Assembly: GCA_020746875.1 (NCBI GenBank)
Contig: JAGTJL010000002.1
Location: 248,001-312,000 of the forward strand
Direction of reading: 5' to 3'
From: Rhexocercosporidium sp. MPI-PUGE-AT-0058
Lineage: Eukaryota > Ascomycota > Leotiomycetes > Helotiales
DNA: 64,000 bases
The position numbers and the translations under genes are program-made. This document shows, piece after piece, positions 31,901 through 44,370 of this stretch (position 1 is its first letter; each line of letters starts with the position of its first letter). The notes beneath the pieces are model-generated. The model worked only from the letters and a program-made list of their open reading frames with translations, had not been told where the DNA came from and made no database searches.

Positions 31901-34597
31901 ATGCTCAAAGTTCTCTCCGGAGCTCGCTTGTTCAGCTCCCTCTGAGCTCTCATAATCCATATCAGTAGTCGGGGTATTGAGGTAATCCTGACTGCCGAAA
32001 TCGCTCGGAGGAGCCAGAGCAGTATGAAGGTTTGGAAGCTGAATCCTTGGCGACTCTGGGTGTTCCTCTGGGTAAGAAATCTCGGGAGTTTGATTTTGGA
32101 ACTCTGTGATTGTAAGGTCTTCCACGGTGTGACTCTCGTCATTGCTAGAGAAAGGTTCAGCGCCTTGTTCAAACAGACTATCCGGCCTAGACTCGGCTAG
32201 GGTCGCTTCTTGAGGGCTTGCAACTGTCACCGTCGAAGTAAATATCGGTTGCTCTTCACGAAAGGCGCCTGGGGGCGAGGGATCTCTTGCAAATGCATCG
32301 TTTGTTGGAGTTGATTCAGGTTGTACGTCCTCCACCGGCGTGGCATCGAGCATAATCTGGATATTGTCCTCCTCCACTCCAAGATTCTGCATGCCAAAGA
32401 ATGCCTGCTCTGGACTTAGATGATCCTCGAAATACTCCACATGACTGGATAGTCCGCTCGGTCGAGATGGCATCCGGCTGAGTCGTGCAGCTTCCGTCTG
32501 TGGCTCGTTCTCAATCTCCGTGGCATTGGATACAGCAGATGGTGGAGGTTCATCCTCGTCCACAAAGGTACCAGGCATCCCAAGAGTCGGCGAATCCTCG
32601 TCTACTGGCACATACTGCAGTACTGGTTCCGGTCGCTGGAACGAGGTATTGATGTGCAGAGGAGGCGACCTTGCTTCCACCCTGTGCTCCTCTACCCTAT
32701 GTTCTTCCGGCCGTGGCTCTGCCGGAGCCTGTACATCCTTCTCTGTATCCTGGGAAGCTACCGATGCTCTTGCGGCCTGCCGTTCTGTCAACCGCCGCAG
32801 ATTGTCTGCTCGAATCTTCTTCTGCTCGCTTTCGTGGATCGACTTGGTATATGCCCGCTGTATCAGTTCTCGCTTCGCCACAAAATCCTCCTTGCTCAAC
32901 GGCACCTCCGGCCTCGTCCGCTTCCTCGCGTCGTTCGCCTCTGCATTGTTGCGAATAATTTTCATGCCAGATCTGATGTGTTGTGGGGAACCCGACCTGT
33001 CGGCGGCCTTTTGTCGCGAGCCTTCGGTCGATGCGGAAGAGACAGGGAGTCGAGGACGTGAGCTTCGAAGAGGTGGAGAGGTCTTGGGTGGAGGGGCTGA
33101 GATGTAAGCTTTGAGACTGGCATTGTTTGATGTAGATTTTTCCGCGTTCCTCTTGCCTCGAGGTGATGAGCGAGGGGTCTTCTCCCTGTTTGTCGGTGTC
33201 ATGGAGCGACCCGCAGGACTCCACGGTCTCTGCTCAGGCTTTCGCACCTTGCTATTCGAAAGAGTTTTCGTCGCAAAGGGAGAGTTCGCGCGTGTTGAGG
33301 GTAAGCTAGACGAATCGGACGAATTACTCAGCCTCTTCGACGGCATAGGCAGACGAGAGGGAGCTTGCACAGCGGATGGAATCGGAGGCGGGTTTGAACT
33401 CTGAAACGAAGGGCTAACACCATTCATGGTGTTGACCTTTGAATCGTGAAAGTCGCTGTGGTTGCGGTTGTGGCCTATCGAGGAACGTGGTTTGTGTGTA
33501 TCAACATCCTCCAGTGTAGGTGTTACGCCCAGATACCAAGCCGTTGGGGAAGATGGGGAAACATCGAGGTCTGATCTACTCCGCCTATGCTGTGACCATG
33601 AAGGATGCAAGCTCGAGTCCGACGTCCTGCGCGTTGCGGCCCGAGGAATGCCATAGGCTATATTTGGGGTGCCCTGGTCTATAGGGAGGACTTCACCAAA
33701 CAGTGGTCTTCTTGTTTGGGCAACTGGGATGTTTGGTGATGTTGGAGAAAGGTTCGTCATAGATTTCGACGCCTGGACACTGGAACCCGAAGCATTGTGT
33801 CGTGGTCGGCGAGGCACTGCAGACTGGGTGTTATTCGAATGCTGGTCTTCTGGGGCAAACCGGGTTCTCTGCGGCCTCGAATTCACTGGTGATTGCGTCC
33901 TCGTATCCCTTGTAACAGTTCCTGGTGGTCTGGAACCCGCACTTTGGGTGGCAGATCGAGCTTGATATCCACGCTCCCGCATGTATCCAGAGGCATTGGG
34001 ATCCTTGATGACAGTCCTGGGCGCAGGTTTGCGGACGACAGATGCATCTTGATCGTTGTTCTGGTCGAATCGTTTCAGCAAATCCTTCACACTAGGCTTG
34101 CCAGAGTTTGAATAGCCATTCAGAGCAGATGTAGATTTTGCAGTCCCTAGAGCTCTGCTGTCCAGAGGGGATGAGGCTGAACGGTATGACGGCTTGAGAG
34201 CGGTGCGTGCTTGTGGCAATGCTGGGTGTTTCGGTGTTGTTCCATTTCCATTTGATCTTAGAGACGATGGAGTTGGCCTTGACTCAGACACCGGGGCAGC
34301 CATGTCGGGAGAAGTGATGTTGTAACCGTTTGTCGACTGCGTGACGCCGCGATATTCTCTGTAGAACTCATCCGGATCTCCTCCATTCAATCTGGGCCCG
34401 ACATATCCATTCGAAGTGACGGCTTGCAGGTTCTGCGTGGTGAGGAAGGGAAGCTTGGGGGGTAATTGTGGGGATCTTGCTTCGAATTCGGGAAGGGGAG
34501 GAGGCTCGTAGACTCGCGTGTGATGTTGGTGATGCTCTGGGGAGGAGGAGAGGCGCCTAGAATAGAAATTCTGGTCTGCGTTGATACCGTTTTCCAT
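28929..34597 (-). CDS. Rho/Cdc42 guanine-nucleotide exchange factor with DH, BAR and SH3 domains
   Basis: Two exons (34597-29093 and 29045-28929) give 1873 residues. About 1110 N-terminal residues are disordered, Ser/Pro/Arg-rich with many polyproline stretches. A DH (RhoGEF) domain follows at about 1120-1345 (ELIDTESVYIKDMNVVEEIY; LLVKPVQRITRYQLFLTLI is the signature helix). A BAR domain lies at about 1375-1610, ending in KRNKRRLDYEKAL and the coil after it. The C-terminal SH3 spans the intron: LYLAASLFEFNISATK before it and WLAKNQDDPSDQVGWIW after it. The family (Tuba, S. pombe Gef1-like) activates Cdc42 at curved membranes and growth tips. The intron of 47 bp starts with GC, not GT; it is the only join that keeps the SH3 frame. 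The start is the first ATG, MENGINADQ. Confidence 0.92.
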
Positions 34598-37218
34598 CGT
34601 GCCTGAACATCGATCAGGCTGGGGGGCGATGGGTACGGGTCTATCCAGTCCAGTCCAGTCTAGTTCAGCCCAGTCCGTATCTGCAGATCGATCAACCAGC
34701 AAGCAAGCACAACGCAACACCGCTACCCGCAACTAAAACAGTCGAGGCCGGTTCTCTACAGGACAGCAGCGAGGCGGTGGGCAATGCGTGACGATGGAGC
34801 AGAGATCAGATCCATGCGGGCATCAAGTCCAAGTGTCGGAGGTCGTGGGAGTCGCTGAGTGGCTGTGGTCAATGATTCGTCGGGGGATGTTTGAGAATTC
34901 GACGTGGTCCTTGCCGCACGTTAGCTTTTCGTTTGCGGTACGGTAGCCGTGGGTTGGGTTGGATTGGACTGGATAGGATTGGATTGGGGGTTGGGCTGTG
35001 CGACGCAGAACGAGTGGATGACAAACGACGGAATATTTCAAAGGACGATTGAGAGAGAAGAGAGCGAGGAGAGCGTGTGAGAATGGGTGGTCGGTGGTTG
35101 TTAGAAGCTGGAGAGGAGAGGTGGTGGTGGTGCGGTGGAATTAGAGTAGGATGGGGATGGGATGGGATGGCGTGGCGTGAAATGAAGGAAGGGGGAAGGG
35201 TGAGCCGGACCGTAGTAAGGACGAGTAGGTACGGTAGGTGGTCGAGAGTTGCAGCCGTGAAGAGTGAAGCTTGAGGCTGGAGGTTTGAGGTTTGAGGTTT
35301 GAGGTTTGAGGCTCGAATGGAGATGGAGAAGGAGGAGGTGGGAGTAGTCTGTCTAGTGGAGTGGAGTGGAGTGTGGTGGATGTAGTGTAGTGTGGAGTGC
35401 AGGCCGTATAGGTGAGTACGTTCGTAAGGTGAGGAAGGTACGTCCAGTCCAGTCCAGTGCAGCTCACTCTTCCTGCCAATATTAATCCGGACTAACGTTC
35501 CTGCTGCTTCTTCTTCTTCTTTCGAGGAAGTAAGTACCTGCCTACACTCGTCCAGGTAGGAAAGAAAAGTCCAGTCCAGGACGTCTAGTCAGATCCTGCC
35601 CGGGTTCAGGTCTGTCTGGATGAGGTGGGAGATGTCTGTCATCGCAACCAATTCGAACACCCCAACCCAATCCAACCCGTCCCATCCCATCCCAACCAAC
35701 CCAACTTAAAAGCCCCCAACTCTTTCTTTCTCTCCATAGATATGATAGATATGTGAGTGTGGTTGAGTCGAGTTGAGTTGAGTCGAGTTCAGTTCAATTG
35801 AGTTCAGTTTACTGTAGTTCAGTCCAGCCCATCAAAGAACTATGACCCTACTGTGCAGGCAGGTATTATCCCCCTTCTCTGTCCTGTGTTGTCCTGTTCT
35901 CCCACCCATCCATACCTCCATCGTCATCTGTACAGTAGATAGTACCCTTCTTCAAGCCTTGTTCAACGCTCCCTCCTAACAACCAACGGCCTCCTTTCCC
36001 TTCGCAGCGCGCCTTCAGCTTCCCCAGCACAGGCTAAAGGGCCTAGACGAGCCGCTTCAGGGAATCTCAGGCTTCTCAACGCATCCTCCCACGAGCTCCG
36101 GGGAGCGTTTCGTACTGTACTGTTCTATACTGTACAGTCCTGTACTGTAGGGTCTCCACCTCCATGGACTCTTCCTTCCACCAACCCAGATTGCATTGCG
36201 CGCTGCTCTTGGTGCGTGCGTGCGTGCGTGCGTGCTCTGACTTCCTCTTGCGCGGCGATGTCACCTCAAGCCAAAGTCAAATCCTCATTTGATGTCTAAG
36301 CGCGTCTTGGGCTCCAAGAATAGCAATAGCAAATCGGATTGTCGATCATAACGATGCGGATTATCATATCATATCGACAGACCTGGAGGCTGTTGCTGCT
36401 GCTGGTGCTGCTGCATCTCAACAATCCGCAAGCAAGGGGCTGCTTATCGACAAGATCCGATCATCCAGGGTGGGTTGGTTTGATATTTCCTCTTCCGGCC
36501 ACAACCTTCCGCGGAACTGTCTTATTAGTCTTTATTGATTTCCCCCCCTTCCCCCCCCCCTTCCCCCCCGTTCGGTTCGAGTGTTGAGTTGCCTTGCCGG
36601 ATCTCTGCCGCGCTGCACTGACAGTAGTACCGTGCGTGTTGGACTGGACTCCTCTGGCTCGGCTCATTATTCCCTTCATGCGATCCATCTCTTTTATCCG
36701 GCTTCTGGAAGGCAAAGCCGCACCGCCCACATACCCTCCCCCTCCACAACTACCTGCACTGTCCTAGACTGTAGACTGGGTCCCGGATCAGCCAGTAGGA
36801 TCGCGCCTCTGCATCTACCCGCTCGACGCGTTTTGCCTCGACGCCATTCGTTATTTTCCGCGTCTGTACCACGCTCGTGATCGCAGCTCGGGTTTCATCT
36901 CTCGTTGACTTGGGACGGGTGTGTTTGTGGTGTGTGTATGTGCTGCACTAACTACACGCTGGATCAAGGCCAATTGAAATCGACTTCAACTTCCCAATTA
37001 TCCGGCTTCTTTTTGTTTGCTCGTCAAGGGGTATCACAGTGCCCAAGAGCTCTGTACAACCGCCGATATTGATCAGTAAGACATGATGCAACATTGGAGG
37101 GGAATATACTTCATAGAATTGTTTCGCGACACTTTTTGAAGAAGCCCTCCTCCGCCAGTATCAAAAACGTGAGTCGGGAAGAGAACAGCCATCTATCAGC
37201 GCATTAGGCCAACCCAAC
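34598..37218. promoter_or_regulatory. Long divergent intergenic, RhoGEF / TERT
   Basis: The region of 2.6 kb has no supported gene. It is full of simple sequence: a tandem heptamer at 35280, GAGTT/GAGTC runs near 35770-35830, a (GTGC)n run near 36212-36234, and C-tracts near 36542-36570. It should contain the promoters and long leaders of both genes. Confidence 0.45.
35280..35311. repeat. Tandem heptamer GAGGTTT, 4.6 copies
   Basis: Four perfect GAGGTTT units and a partial fifth follow a degenerate copy (GAGGCTG). It is not the TTAGGG telomeric unit. Confidence 0.7.
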
Positions 37219-40200
37219 ATGGCTGGAAAACGAAAGAGAAAGAGGTCAGGCTATAGTGAAGGAGATCAAAGGCAACAAAACACTTCCTCGAATAATGCCC
37301 TCGTTGTCAAAGAATCCTTGCTCGCCAAATACTATCCTCAAGTTCTGTCCTTAAGAGAGTATCTTTTGTCGAAGCTGCCAAAAACTTCCAAAGTCCGAAG
37401 AAAGAAGATCATCTCAGTTGGCAAGAAATCAGACGACAAGAAGACCGAGCAAGAGCTTGCTCGATTCCTTGATCAGACATTGATAGGAGTGTCGAAGTTC
37501 AAGGAGGCATCTCAAGATGAAAGATGGAAGCAATGGACATCATTCTCTCAAAAGCCGGATGACTCTGTATCATTTGCGAACTTGAGCGGGGTCGGGACTT
37601 ACTCACAAACAGAGGTATGTTTACTTCCCATTCTCCATCGGAATGTTGATATTTGGAAATGAGACACTGACATCATCTAGATTGTGGACTTCGCCATCTG
37701 GTTACTCTTTTCCAAATCTTCGAATGGGAAAGTACAGCATCTGCTATGTCAAGGTTTCCGAAAAGATGTTCCTCATAGGACCATCAACCGGGGAGAGAAT
37801 GCTGGTTCTTCGATACCTGGTGTTGTCTCAACATATCCGAACAGTCATGTGACTGAGATGAAAGCACGACCATGGCCTCAAGTATTGATGCTAATGGGCA
37901 AGGAAGGAGAGAGGGCGATGATAGACTTGATTCTGGACTGCGGAGTATTTCTGGCCGTGGAGAGTGGTCATGGAGCCTTCAATCAACTGAGTGGTAGGTG
38001 GTTCGTTAAACAGATCGACCCTGGCTGACAAAACAGGTGTACCACTTGCCGACCTGTCACTCCTACCTACAACGGAGGCGGCCGTGGTCACGATGGCAAA
38101 GACAACAGATACCCTCCGCAATCCTTCAAGTATTAATTTCGTTCGTAATCGGATGATGTATGCTAGAGCTGCATTGAATGCCAAACGCGAGGTCAGCTTC
38201 GGGTTGAGACACATCCGTAAGTTGCTCTATCTATCACTTCGGCTTTGCTTACATGTCTAGATGTTCTCAACCGATACCCATTGCCTAAAGCCTCAGCGGA
38301 TGATGATCAGTCTATTGACCCACACACAATCCAAGTCATGATGTACATCTTCCCTCGACAGTTTAGCCTTCACAATGTCTTCACCAAGGACGTTGATCCC
38401 CGGCAAACAGTCCAACCATTCAAGGACTACACCCTACGTGAAGATGAAATAAAATCAAAGTTCCGCTCCAAAGATCCCAAAATCCCCAAGCGCCTGCGAG
38501 GCAAGGCAACGGATTTGGTTCGCAAACTTCAAATCCTTCATAGCCGATGTCCATACAAGTTGCTGCTAGAACATTACTGTCCAGTGAGTCATCTCTCAAT
38601 CGCTTAGATCCTACTGACTTCTAGATTCTTGATTCTCGTTCCCGAATGCCAGACGTGGAATCAAGCGCCGAATCAAGCGCCGAGTCATCAAGCAAGTTCA
38701 AAACACAGATGTCTGCTATCAGTGAAGCAACTCCAGTCACGGTCGAGAGCTCAGCCTTGGTCACAATACCTTCTAAGAAACCATCCATGATGGATCACGC
38801 GACCCCAACTGCCAGAGTATCTGCATTCTGTCGTGCAGTTCTTTCGCGTTTGATTCCATCTGAATTCTGGGGGTCGGGAGAGGTTAAGGAGCAAAATGAG
38901 AAGATCTTCCATCAGAATACCCACAACTTCATTAAGCTTCGCAGGTTTGAGAGCATGTCATTGCATCAAGTAATGCAAGGACTGAAGGTAAGCTACCTCT
39001 ACACTCCAGAGTACTGTCTAACAACTCCAGATTACGGATATCGAATGGCTTGCTCTACCTGGTGTCGAAGGGAAGACCTCAAAATCAGACATCTCCAAAC
39101 GCTGGGAGATATTCCATGAATTTCTCTACTACCTCTTTGACTCGATACTAATCCCACTCATCCGATCCAACTTCCACGTCACAGAATCTAATGTCCATCG
39201 ATATCGTCTCTTCTATTTCCGCCATGATGTCTGGAGAGCACTAGCTGAGCCAGCTCTGACATCCTTGAAGGTCTCAATGTTCGAGGAGGTCAAGCTAGAG
39301 AAGGCTCAGAGAATATTGGATTCTCGACCACTTGGATTCAGTCAGATCAGGCTCTTGCCCAAGGAAACTGGGGTGAGGCCAATCATGAATCTCAGACGAA
39401 GATCGCTCAAGAAAGGATACAACAATTCGAATGTCCTGGGGATGAGTATCAACTCGGTGTTAGCCCCGGTTTACAACGTGCTGAGTCTCGAGAAGGTACG
39501 TCGTTCCATTCTATCCACGACGCCCCACTGACAATTTAGACAACCAACCCTGCCCGTCTAGGATCAGCACTCTTTTCAGTAGGCGACCTCTACCACAAAC
39601 TCGTAAGATTTAGGTCTCAACTCCCAAAATCGCACTCCCACCTCTACTTCGCCAAACTTGACGTCCGCTCCGCATTCGATACCATCCCGCAGTCCGCCAT
39701 CCTCAACCTAATCCGTACCCTCCCCTCAGAATCCAGCTACCGCATATCCAAACATACAACCCACAAACCAGGCGACAACCACCTCTCCGACACCTCCGCG
39801 AAACCCATCCGCAAATGGACATCCCTCGCGCACTTCCCCGACGACTTCGATACCTTCGCCGAGCAACTCTCTTGCGGTCTCGCGGAAGGCAAGAAGAACA
39901 CCATCTTCACCTCAAACATTGTCTCGCAGTTCCGCGACCGGGATGAGATTCTCACTCTCCTAGACGAGCATATCACGCGTAACATGGTAAAGATAGGCAA
40001 GAAGTTCTACCGGCAGAAAGAAGGGATTCCGCAGGGTTCGGTCCTCTCCTCTCTGCTGTGCAATTACTTCTACGCCGATCTCGAGGCGACGTATCTCGAT
40101 TTCCTGGATCCGAGAGAGAGTCTGCTACTTAGACTTATTGATGACTTCCTACTCATTACTACGAATCGTGCGGACGCGAAAATGTTTTTGGAGGTCATGC

Positions 40201-41859
40201 ACGAGGGATTGCCGGAGTATGGCGTTACTGTCAATCCGGATAAGACGCTGGTTAATTTTGAGGTCGTTGTCAATGGAAGGAAGGTCTCGAGATTACTTGG
40301 TGATGGGGGGTTTCCATATTGTGGCTCTTTTGTCGATATGAGGACGTTGAATCTTAAGAGGGATAGGGAGAGGAGGAAGGGTATGGGTGAGTTTCTCCAT
40401 CTAAATCTCTTGCGCGGCCTTCCAGGACCTGCATATCTGCTTCTCGAGGCTTCGTGGATGAGTTATTGTGCGATGCAGGAAATGAAGACTCGCTAATTAT
40501 TTACGTTTGCAGCGGTGCAAGATTCTCTCACGGTAGAATACTCGCGCATCCCGGGGAAGGCATACGGGAAAAAAGCTCTAAGTTAGTCTACAATCTCCTC
40601 TCATATTTTTTCGTCTTGTTTTTCCAACTTCCTATCATATTTTTTTCTCCCTCCATACATACATTGCCAGTGGCATCCCCCTTCTCGTTCGCCAATGGTA
40701 ATCCAACACAAGCGTGTCTCTTCGCTTCCCTTCTTGGCGGCCCATTCCCCACCCAGCTCAACCCCAACTCCAACCCCAAACACTTCACGCGCATGAAAAC
40801 AGCCCGAAAAATATGGCTATATGTATTCAGATACAGCCATCTCTGTCACATACGACCACAGACTGAGGAAAATTGGGCATCCCGTCCGCTCTGCCATACA
40901 CAAGCCTCAGATCGGCAGATTAGTAGTTGGGTGGGTGACCACCAGCGAATACCTGCTGTTGTATGTTTTTTGCTTTTTATTTTTGACCATTAGCTTGGGT
41001 GGAATGAATGAATGAATAGAGAGGGAGCGAGTGCTTTAATCTAGTTGACTGTCTTCTCGTCCATGGTTTTTCTTTTCTTTTTTGCAGCTCCTTGATTTAC
41101 TTATCTTGTGAACTCATCTTATATTCCCCTCATCCTCCGAGCCGGAGGTATCTTTTTCTGCCTCATCCACCTCCGGTTAATGATCACCATTTCACTCTGC
41201 CAACAGCTCACTAATATCCCTCTCCTTCGTAACAGATACATTCAAAATTCAAGCACACGCCATGTTCCTCGACACGGCGTTCAACTCCCTCGCAACTGTG
41301 AAATCAAACATCTCAACCGCCTTCACCGAGACGGCTGTCAAGATGTGGATGTATGCGCGGTGTTTAGGGAGTGGGAAGAGACCTAGTTGGAGGATTGTCG
41401 TTGGTGAGTTTTATTTATCTATACTTCCTTCCTCATCATGAGGGTCGATTTTGGTGTTGGGTTCACATGTTTGGTTTTGTAGGTCTCGTAACGGGGGAAA
41501 GGAATGGATGCAAGGAGTACATTGATGGAAGGGTATTGTATGACTTACTGACGGAACAAAACAGGAACGATAGAGAACCTCATCAACCTAGCCTTCGTAC
41601 TCATGAAATCCAAAGCCAAGAATAAGAATAACGTGGGGTATAAGTGCGCGATTACGAGGGTGCAGGTTGAATGGTACGCGCTTCCTCTCTTGCGTTGTCT
41701 AGGTTAGTTGCTGATATGCGTGTGTGACATAGGTTGGCAATAAACGCGTTTAGACAGGTGCTCGGGAAGAGGCAGAGTGGGTATAGGGATGTTATTGCAT
41801 GGTTAGATGGGAGGATTAGGAGGGTGGGTGGGGAGGTGGGAGGGCAGGGTTTGAGGTAA
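37219..41859 (+). CDS. TERT: Telomerase reverse transcriptase catalytic subunit
   Basis: Eleven exons give 1119 residues: 37219-37614, 37681-37993, 38037-38216, 38261-38583, 38625-38987, 39031-39495, 39540-40386, 40513-40581, 41236-41403, 41565-41673, 41733-41859. The N-terminal TEN-like part is followed by the RNA-binding domain (NFVRNRMMYARAALNAK; MYIFPRQFSLHNVF) and the T motif after FWGSGEVKEQNEKIF. Then come the RT motifs: 1 (LLPKETGVRPIMNL), A (KLDVRSAFDTI, Asp 721), B' (KEGIPQGSVLSSLLCNYF), C (LIDDF, Asp 881-882) and E. Exon 8 holds DSLTVEYSRIPGKAYGKKAL; the thumb extension resumes in exon 9 with NTFKIQAHAMFLDTAFNS. It extends telomeres using an RNA template. Exon 7 could instead end at 40380 (GTATGG). 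Intron 8 is 654 bp and holds a 5S rRNA gene; reading into it gives a stop after one codon. Confidence 0.95.
40818..40822 (+). promoter_or_regulatory. TATA motif of the 5S rRNA gene
   Basis: TATAT lies at -30 to -26 relative to the first base of the 5S gene. In Neurospora 5S genes a TATA element near -29 is needed for transcription; the spacing here fits. Confidence 0.7.
40848..40966 (+). rRNA. 5S ribosomal RNA gene inside TERT intron 8
   Basis: The 119-nt sequence starts ACATACGACCA and ends GTTGTATGT, which pair as helix I (nine pairs, one G-U). The invariant blocks AAATTGGGCATCCCGTCCGCT and TAGTTGGGTGGGTGACCACC are present. The latter covers the TFIIIA box C region. CTGAGG (40863-40868) pairs with CCTCAG (40905-40910), a helix whose sequence differs from the Neurospora form but keeps pairing, so the gene looks selected rather than a pseudocopy. 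A TATA motif precedes it and six T residues end it. It lies on the same strand as TERT, 266 bp after the donor and 269 bp before the acceptor. Dispersed single 5S genes are normal in Pezizomycotina; this location is not one I know. Confidence 0.93.
40966..40971 (+). terminator. Pol III T-run terminator of the 5S gene
   Basis: Six consecutive T residues follow the last helix I bases. A second T-rich stretch, TTTTTATTTTT, begins a few bases on and may act as backup. Confidence 0.8.
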
Positions 41860-44370
41860 GATATCGAATAGGATGAAGAGCGAGAGGAAGCGAGATGGCC
41901 AGTCGTATTCTATTGTACTATATATGATATATGATACCCCAGCCGTGTGAATGGCTGTCAAATGCTTACATTCGTTTGTTATTTTCCTCCATTCTGTTGT
42001 TGTGTTGTTTTTTTAAGCCTGAAGCGAGGAATGCCTCGGATGGAGAAATGTGCGGGGTCGATATCACAACAGTAACACCACACATCGCCATATCTCCCAT
42101 CAAATCGTATCTCCATTCCTAATTTCCCCTCTTCTAGATCTCACTGCATACTGCTTACATACTTGCCTACTGGAAATCCACCGGACCTCCCCTCTCCAGT
42201 CCGTGTCACGTGTGCTCCTCTTCTAGTCTAATCCATCCATTTCCGCCTCAAACAACACAACCTTCACGTCAATTGAATGATAACCACGAATGCTGCGTAC
42301 CTTCTTACCCAAGCATTATTTCCCTCTCTGAGAATGCATTTGTCTTCTTTTTTCTCTTTTCAACTTCCTATCCAGAACCACCATTCCCACGTGAAATCCC
42401 CCCACTAAATTACTCTTTCTTCACCAGCCCCGCCTGGTGCTGCCTTGTTTACAGTACTGTACCAGCCACTCCTCACTCCTCACCGCATGCATGAAAAGGA
42501 AATTCCACAACTCGCATTCGCTGTTCGATCGAAGATCAGCCACCACCACCACCACCAAACAAAACCACACCGCATCGCACGGCGCGCTACGGACCAGCCA
42601 CGCATCTCATTGACTTGCAGCAGCCGTGCAGCAGTGTAGTGTGCAGGACGGGCTGGTGATGGTGGCTTGGGGGCGGGGAGGGGAGAGGGGGGTGAGTTTT
42701 TCTTGGTTGAGGTGCAGTGAGGTGAGGTACAGTGAGGAGGGGGAGGTATGATGATGGATGGGAGGGGAAAGCTAACTCGAAGCCCGAAGTTTCGCGATAA
42801 GCTTGACTGACGTGCTTGGGTGTTGGAAATCAAGAAAAACGTCGATGGGAGGGGGTAGGCTAATGGGATGATGGGAGGATGGGATTGGAGGGGGGGAGCG
42901 AGAGAGCGAGGAAATAGAAACTACTGTATGTATGTATGTATATACGAAGAGGTATTAAGACAATGACGCCAGGGCTTTGAGATATGTATGCGTGCGCTGG
43001 CTGGCTGGGCTTGATGTGAGGCTTCCATTGCGTGCGTACTTGACTTGTGGGATGCAATAGATAGAGGCGAGCGTGCTTTATCTTTATCTCTCTTTGCGTG
43101 TCATGGCCCTGCCTTCAGCATTTTAATTCGATTCGATCGAATTAAGTGATCGGGGTTAAGGAGCAGATAGATTTTGTTGATCCTTCCCTTCTCTTCCCTC
43201 ATACATCATCCCTCTCCTCGCTCTCCTCCCTCCCCTCTCCTCTCCTCCTCTCATCTTCACACATCCCCTATTCTCAAATAAACATCCTCACCATCTCACT
43301 CACACTCACATACACACACACACACCTTCACACCCAAATTGATACCATTTCCCGTCAGCCACAAAGCCAAACCCAACACTTCTCCCCCTCTACCCACGGC
43401 GATTCGTTGGTCCACCCTCCGACCTGGATTTTATCCGACCTATCAGCAGCCAATCCGGGGTGCGGATCCTGGAAGCCGCCCCGTTTTTAATCGGATTGTA
43501 ATCTTGATCGTGCAATCTTAGCGCAGGCACGTATTCAGGGGCAGAGCAGAGACGAGAAAGTAATACAGCCGGCCAGAGCGAATGCCCAGGTGGATCTTAA
43601 GTCTTTTGAGTTCTTAAGTCGAGCGAATTGGACAGGGGAGGGATTTATCAACAGGGGAGCCAAGTCAAGTCAGGACCAGGCAGGAAAGAGACGAAGAGAC
43701 GCAGGAAGGAACGAACGAACGAACGAACGGGTTCAGCAAGCATCACCATAATCACCGGACATCCACGCCAAAATCCTGCTCTTGCCTTTCTTGTTTTCTC
43801 ACTCGATTAATTCTTCACTCTTCGCTCTTCATCTTCACTACCTTCTCTACCTTCACTCGCTCACTACTACCAACCTCACTACCACCACTACTCGCACTAA
43901 CCTACAATCTCACCGACGTCTCTCGTTACCTTTTACCCTTTTACTCCTTTCCCCTCTACGTACTTCACTCTACTCTACTCAACAACACTCAATCACACCC
44001 CACGGCTCCCACAGCATCTCCAGCACGATTAATACCGTACGAATAATCCATCAATTCATCTCCTCTCATCTCATCCTTCTACTGCGGTCCTTATAATTAC
44101 ATTACCTTCCGCTTCAACTCCCCTCTGTTGAGACAAACTCCGACAAACACCCACCGCTTGTTCCATCTCCCGCGCGGCTTTCGTGACGACTTCGCCCATC
44201 CCTTCAACACATCAGGGGCCGTGTCAAGACCAGTTGAAACCATAATCCGAACTTTCCACACCGACAGTCAACACAGACACATCAATTGATCAGATCGATC
44301 ACCAACCGCCAAGATAGCTACTCTGCAAAGAGCCCTCACCTGCCCCCCAACCACGCTGTACGAAGATGCG
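41860..44370. other. Intergenic, TERT 3' region and TBC-gene upstream region
   Basis: About 2.5 kb has only low-complexity frames. The right half is strongly pyrimidine-rich (CTC and CA repeats near 43170-43330, CTAC-rich near 43800-44100), as expected for the long leader of the TBC gene. No gene is supported. Confidence 0.45.

Noticed and set aside
34598..34732. 45-codon upstream extension of the RhoGEF
   Set aside because: It starts with TTG and is low-complexity sequence; the first ATG at 34597 is adequate.
35280..35311. Heptamer array as an interstitial telomere near TERT
   Set aside because: The unit is GAGGTTT, not TTAGGG or a close variant.
40387..40512. TERT reading straight on to a stop at about 40496
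   Set aside because: The exon 8 segment DSLTVEYSRIPG is a conserved TERT block and needs this intron removed.
41474..41530. Possible extra exon inside TERT intron 9 (AG before GTCTCG, GT near 41531)
   Set aside because: Direct joining of exon 9 to exon 10 gives the conserved RIVVGTIENLINLAF run; an added exon would break it.
43170..43340. CT- and CA-rich tracts as possible satellite or CRISPR-like array
   Set aside because: Simple microsatellite and leader composition; no spacer/repeat periodicity, and CRISPR arrays are not expected in fungi.
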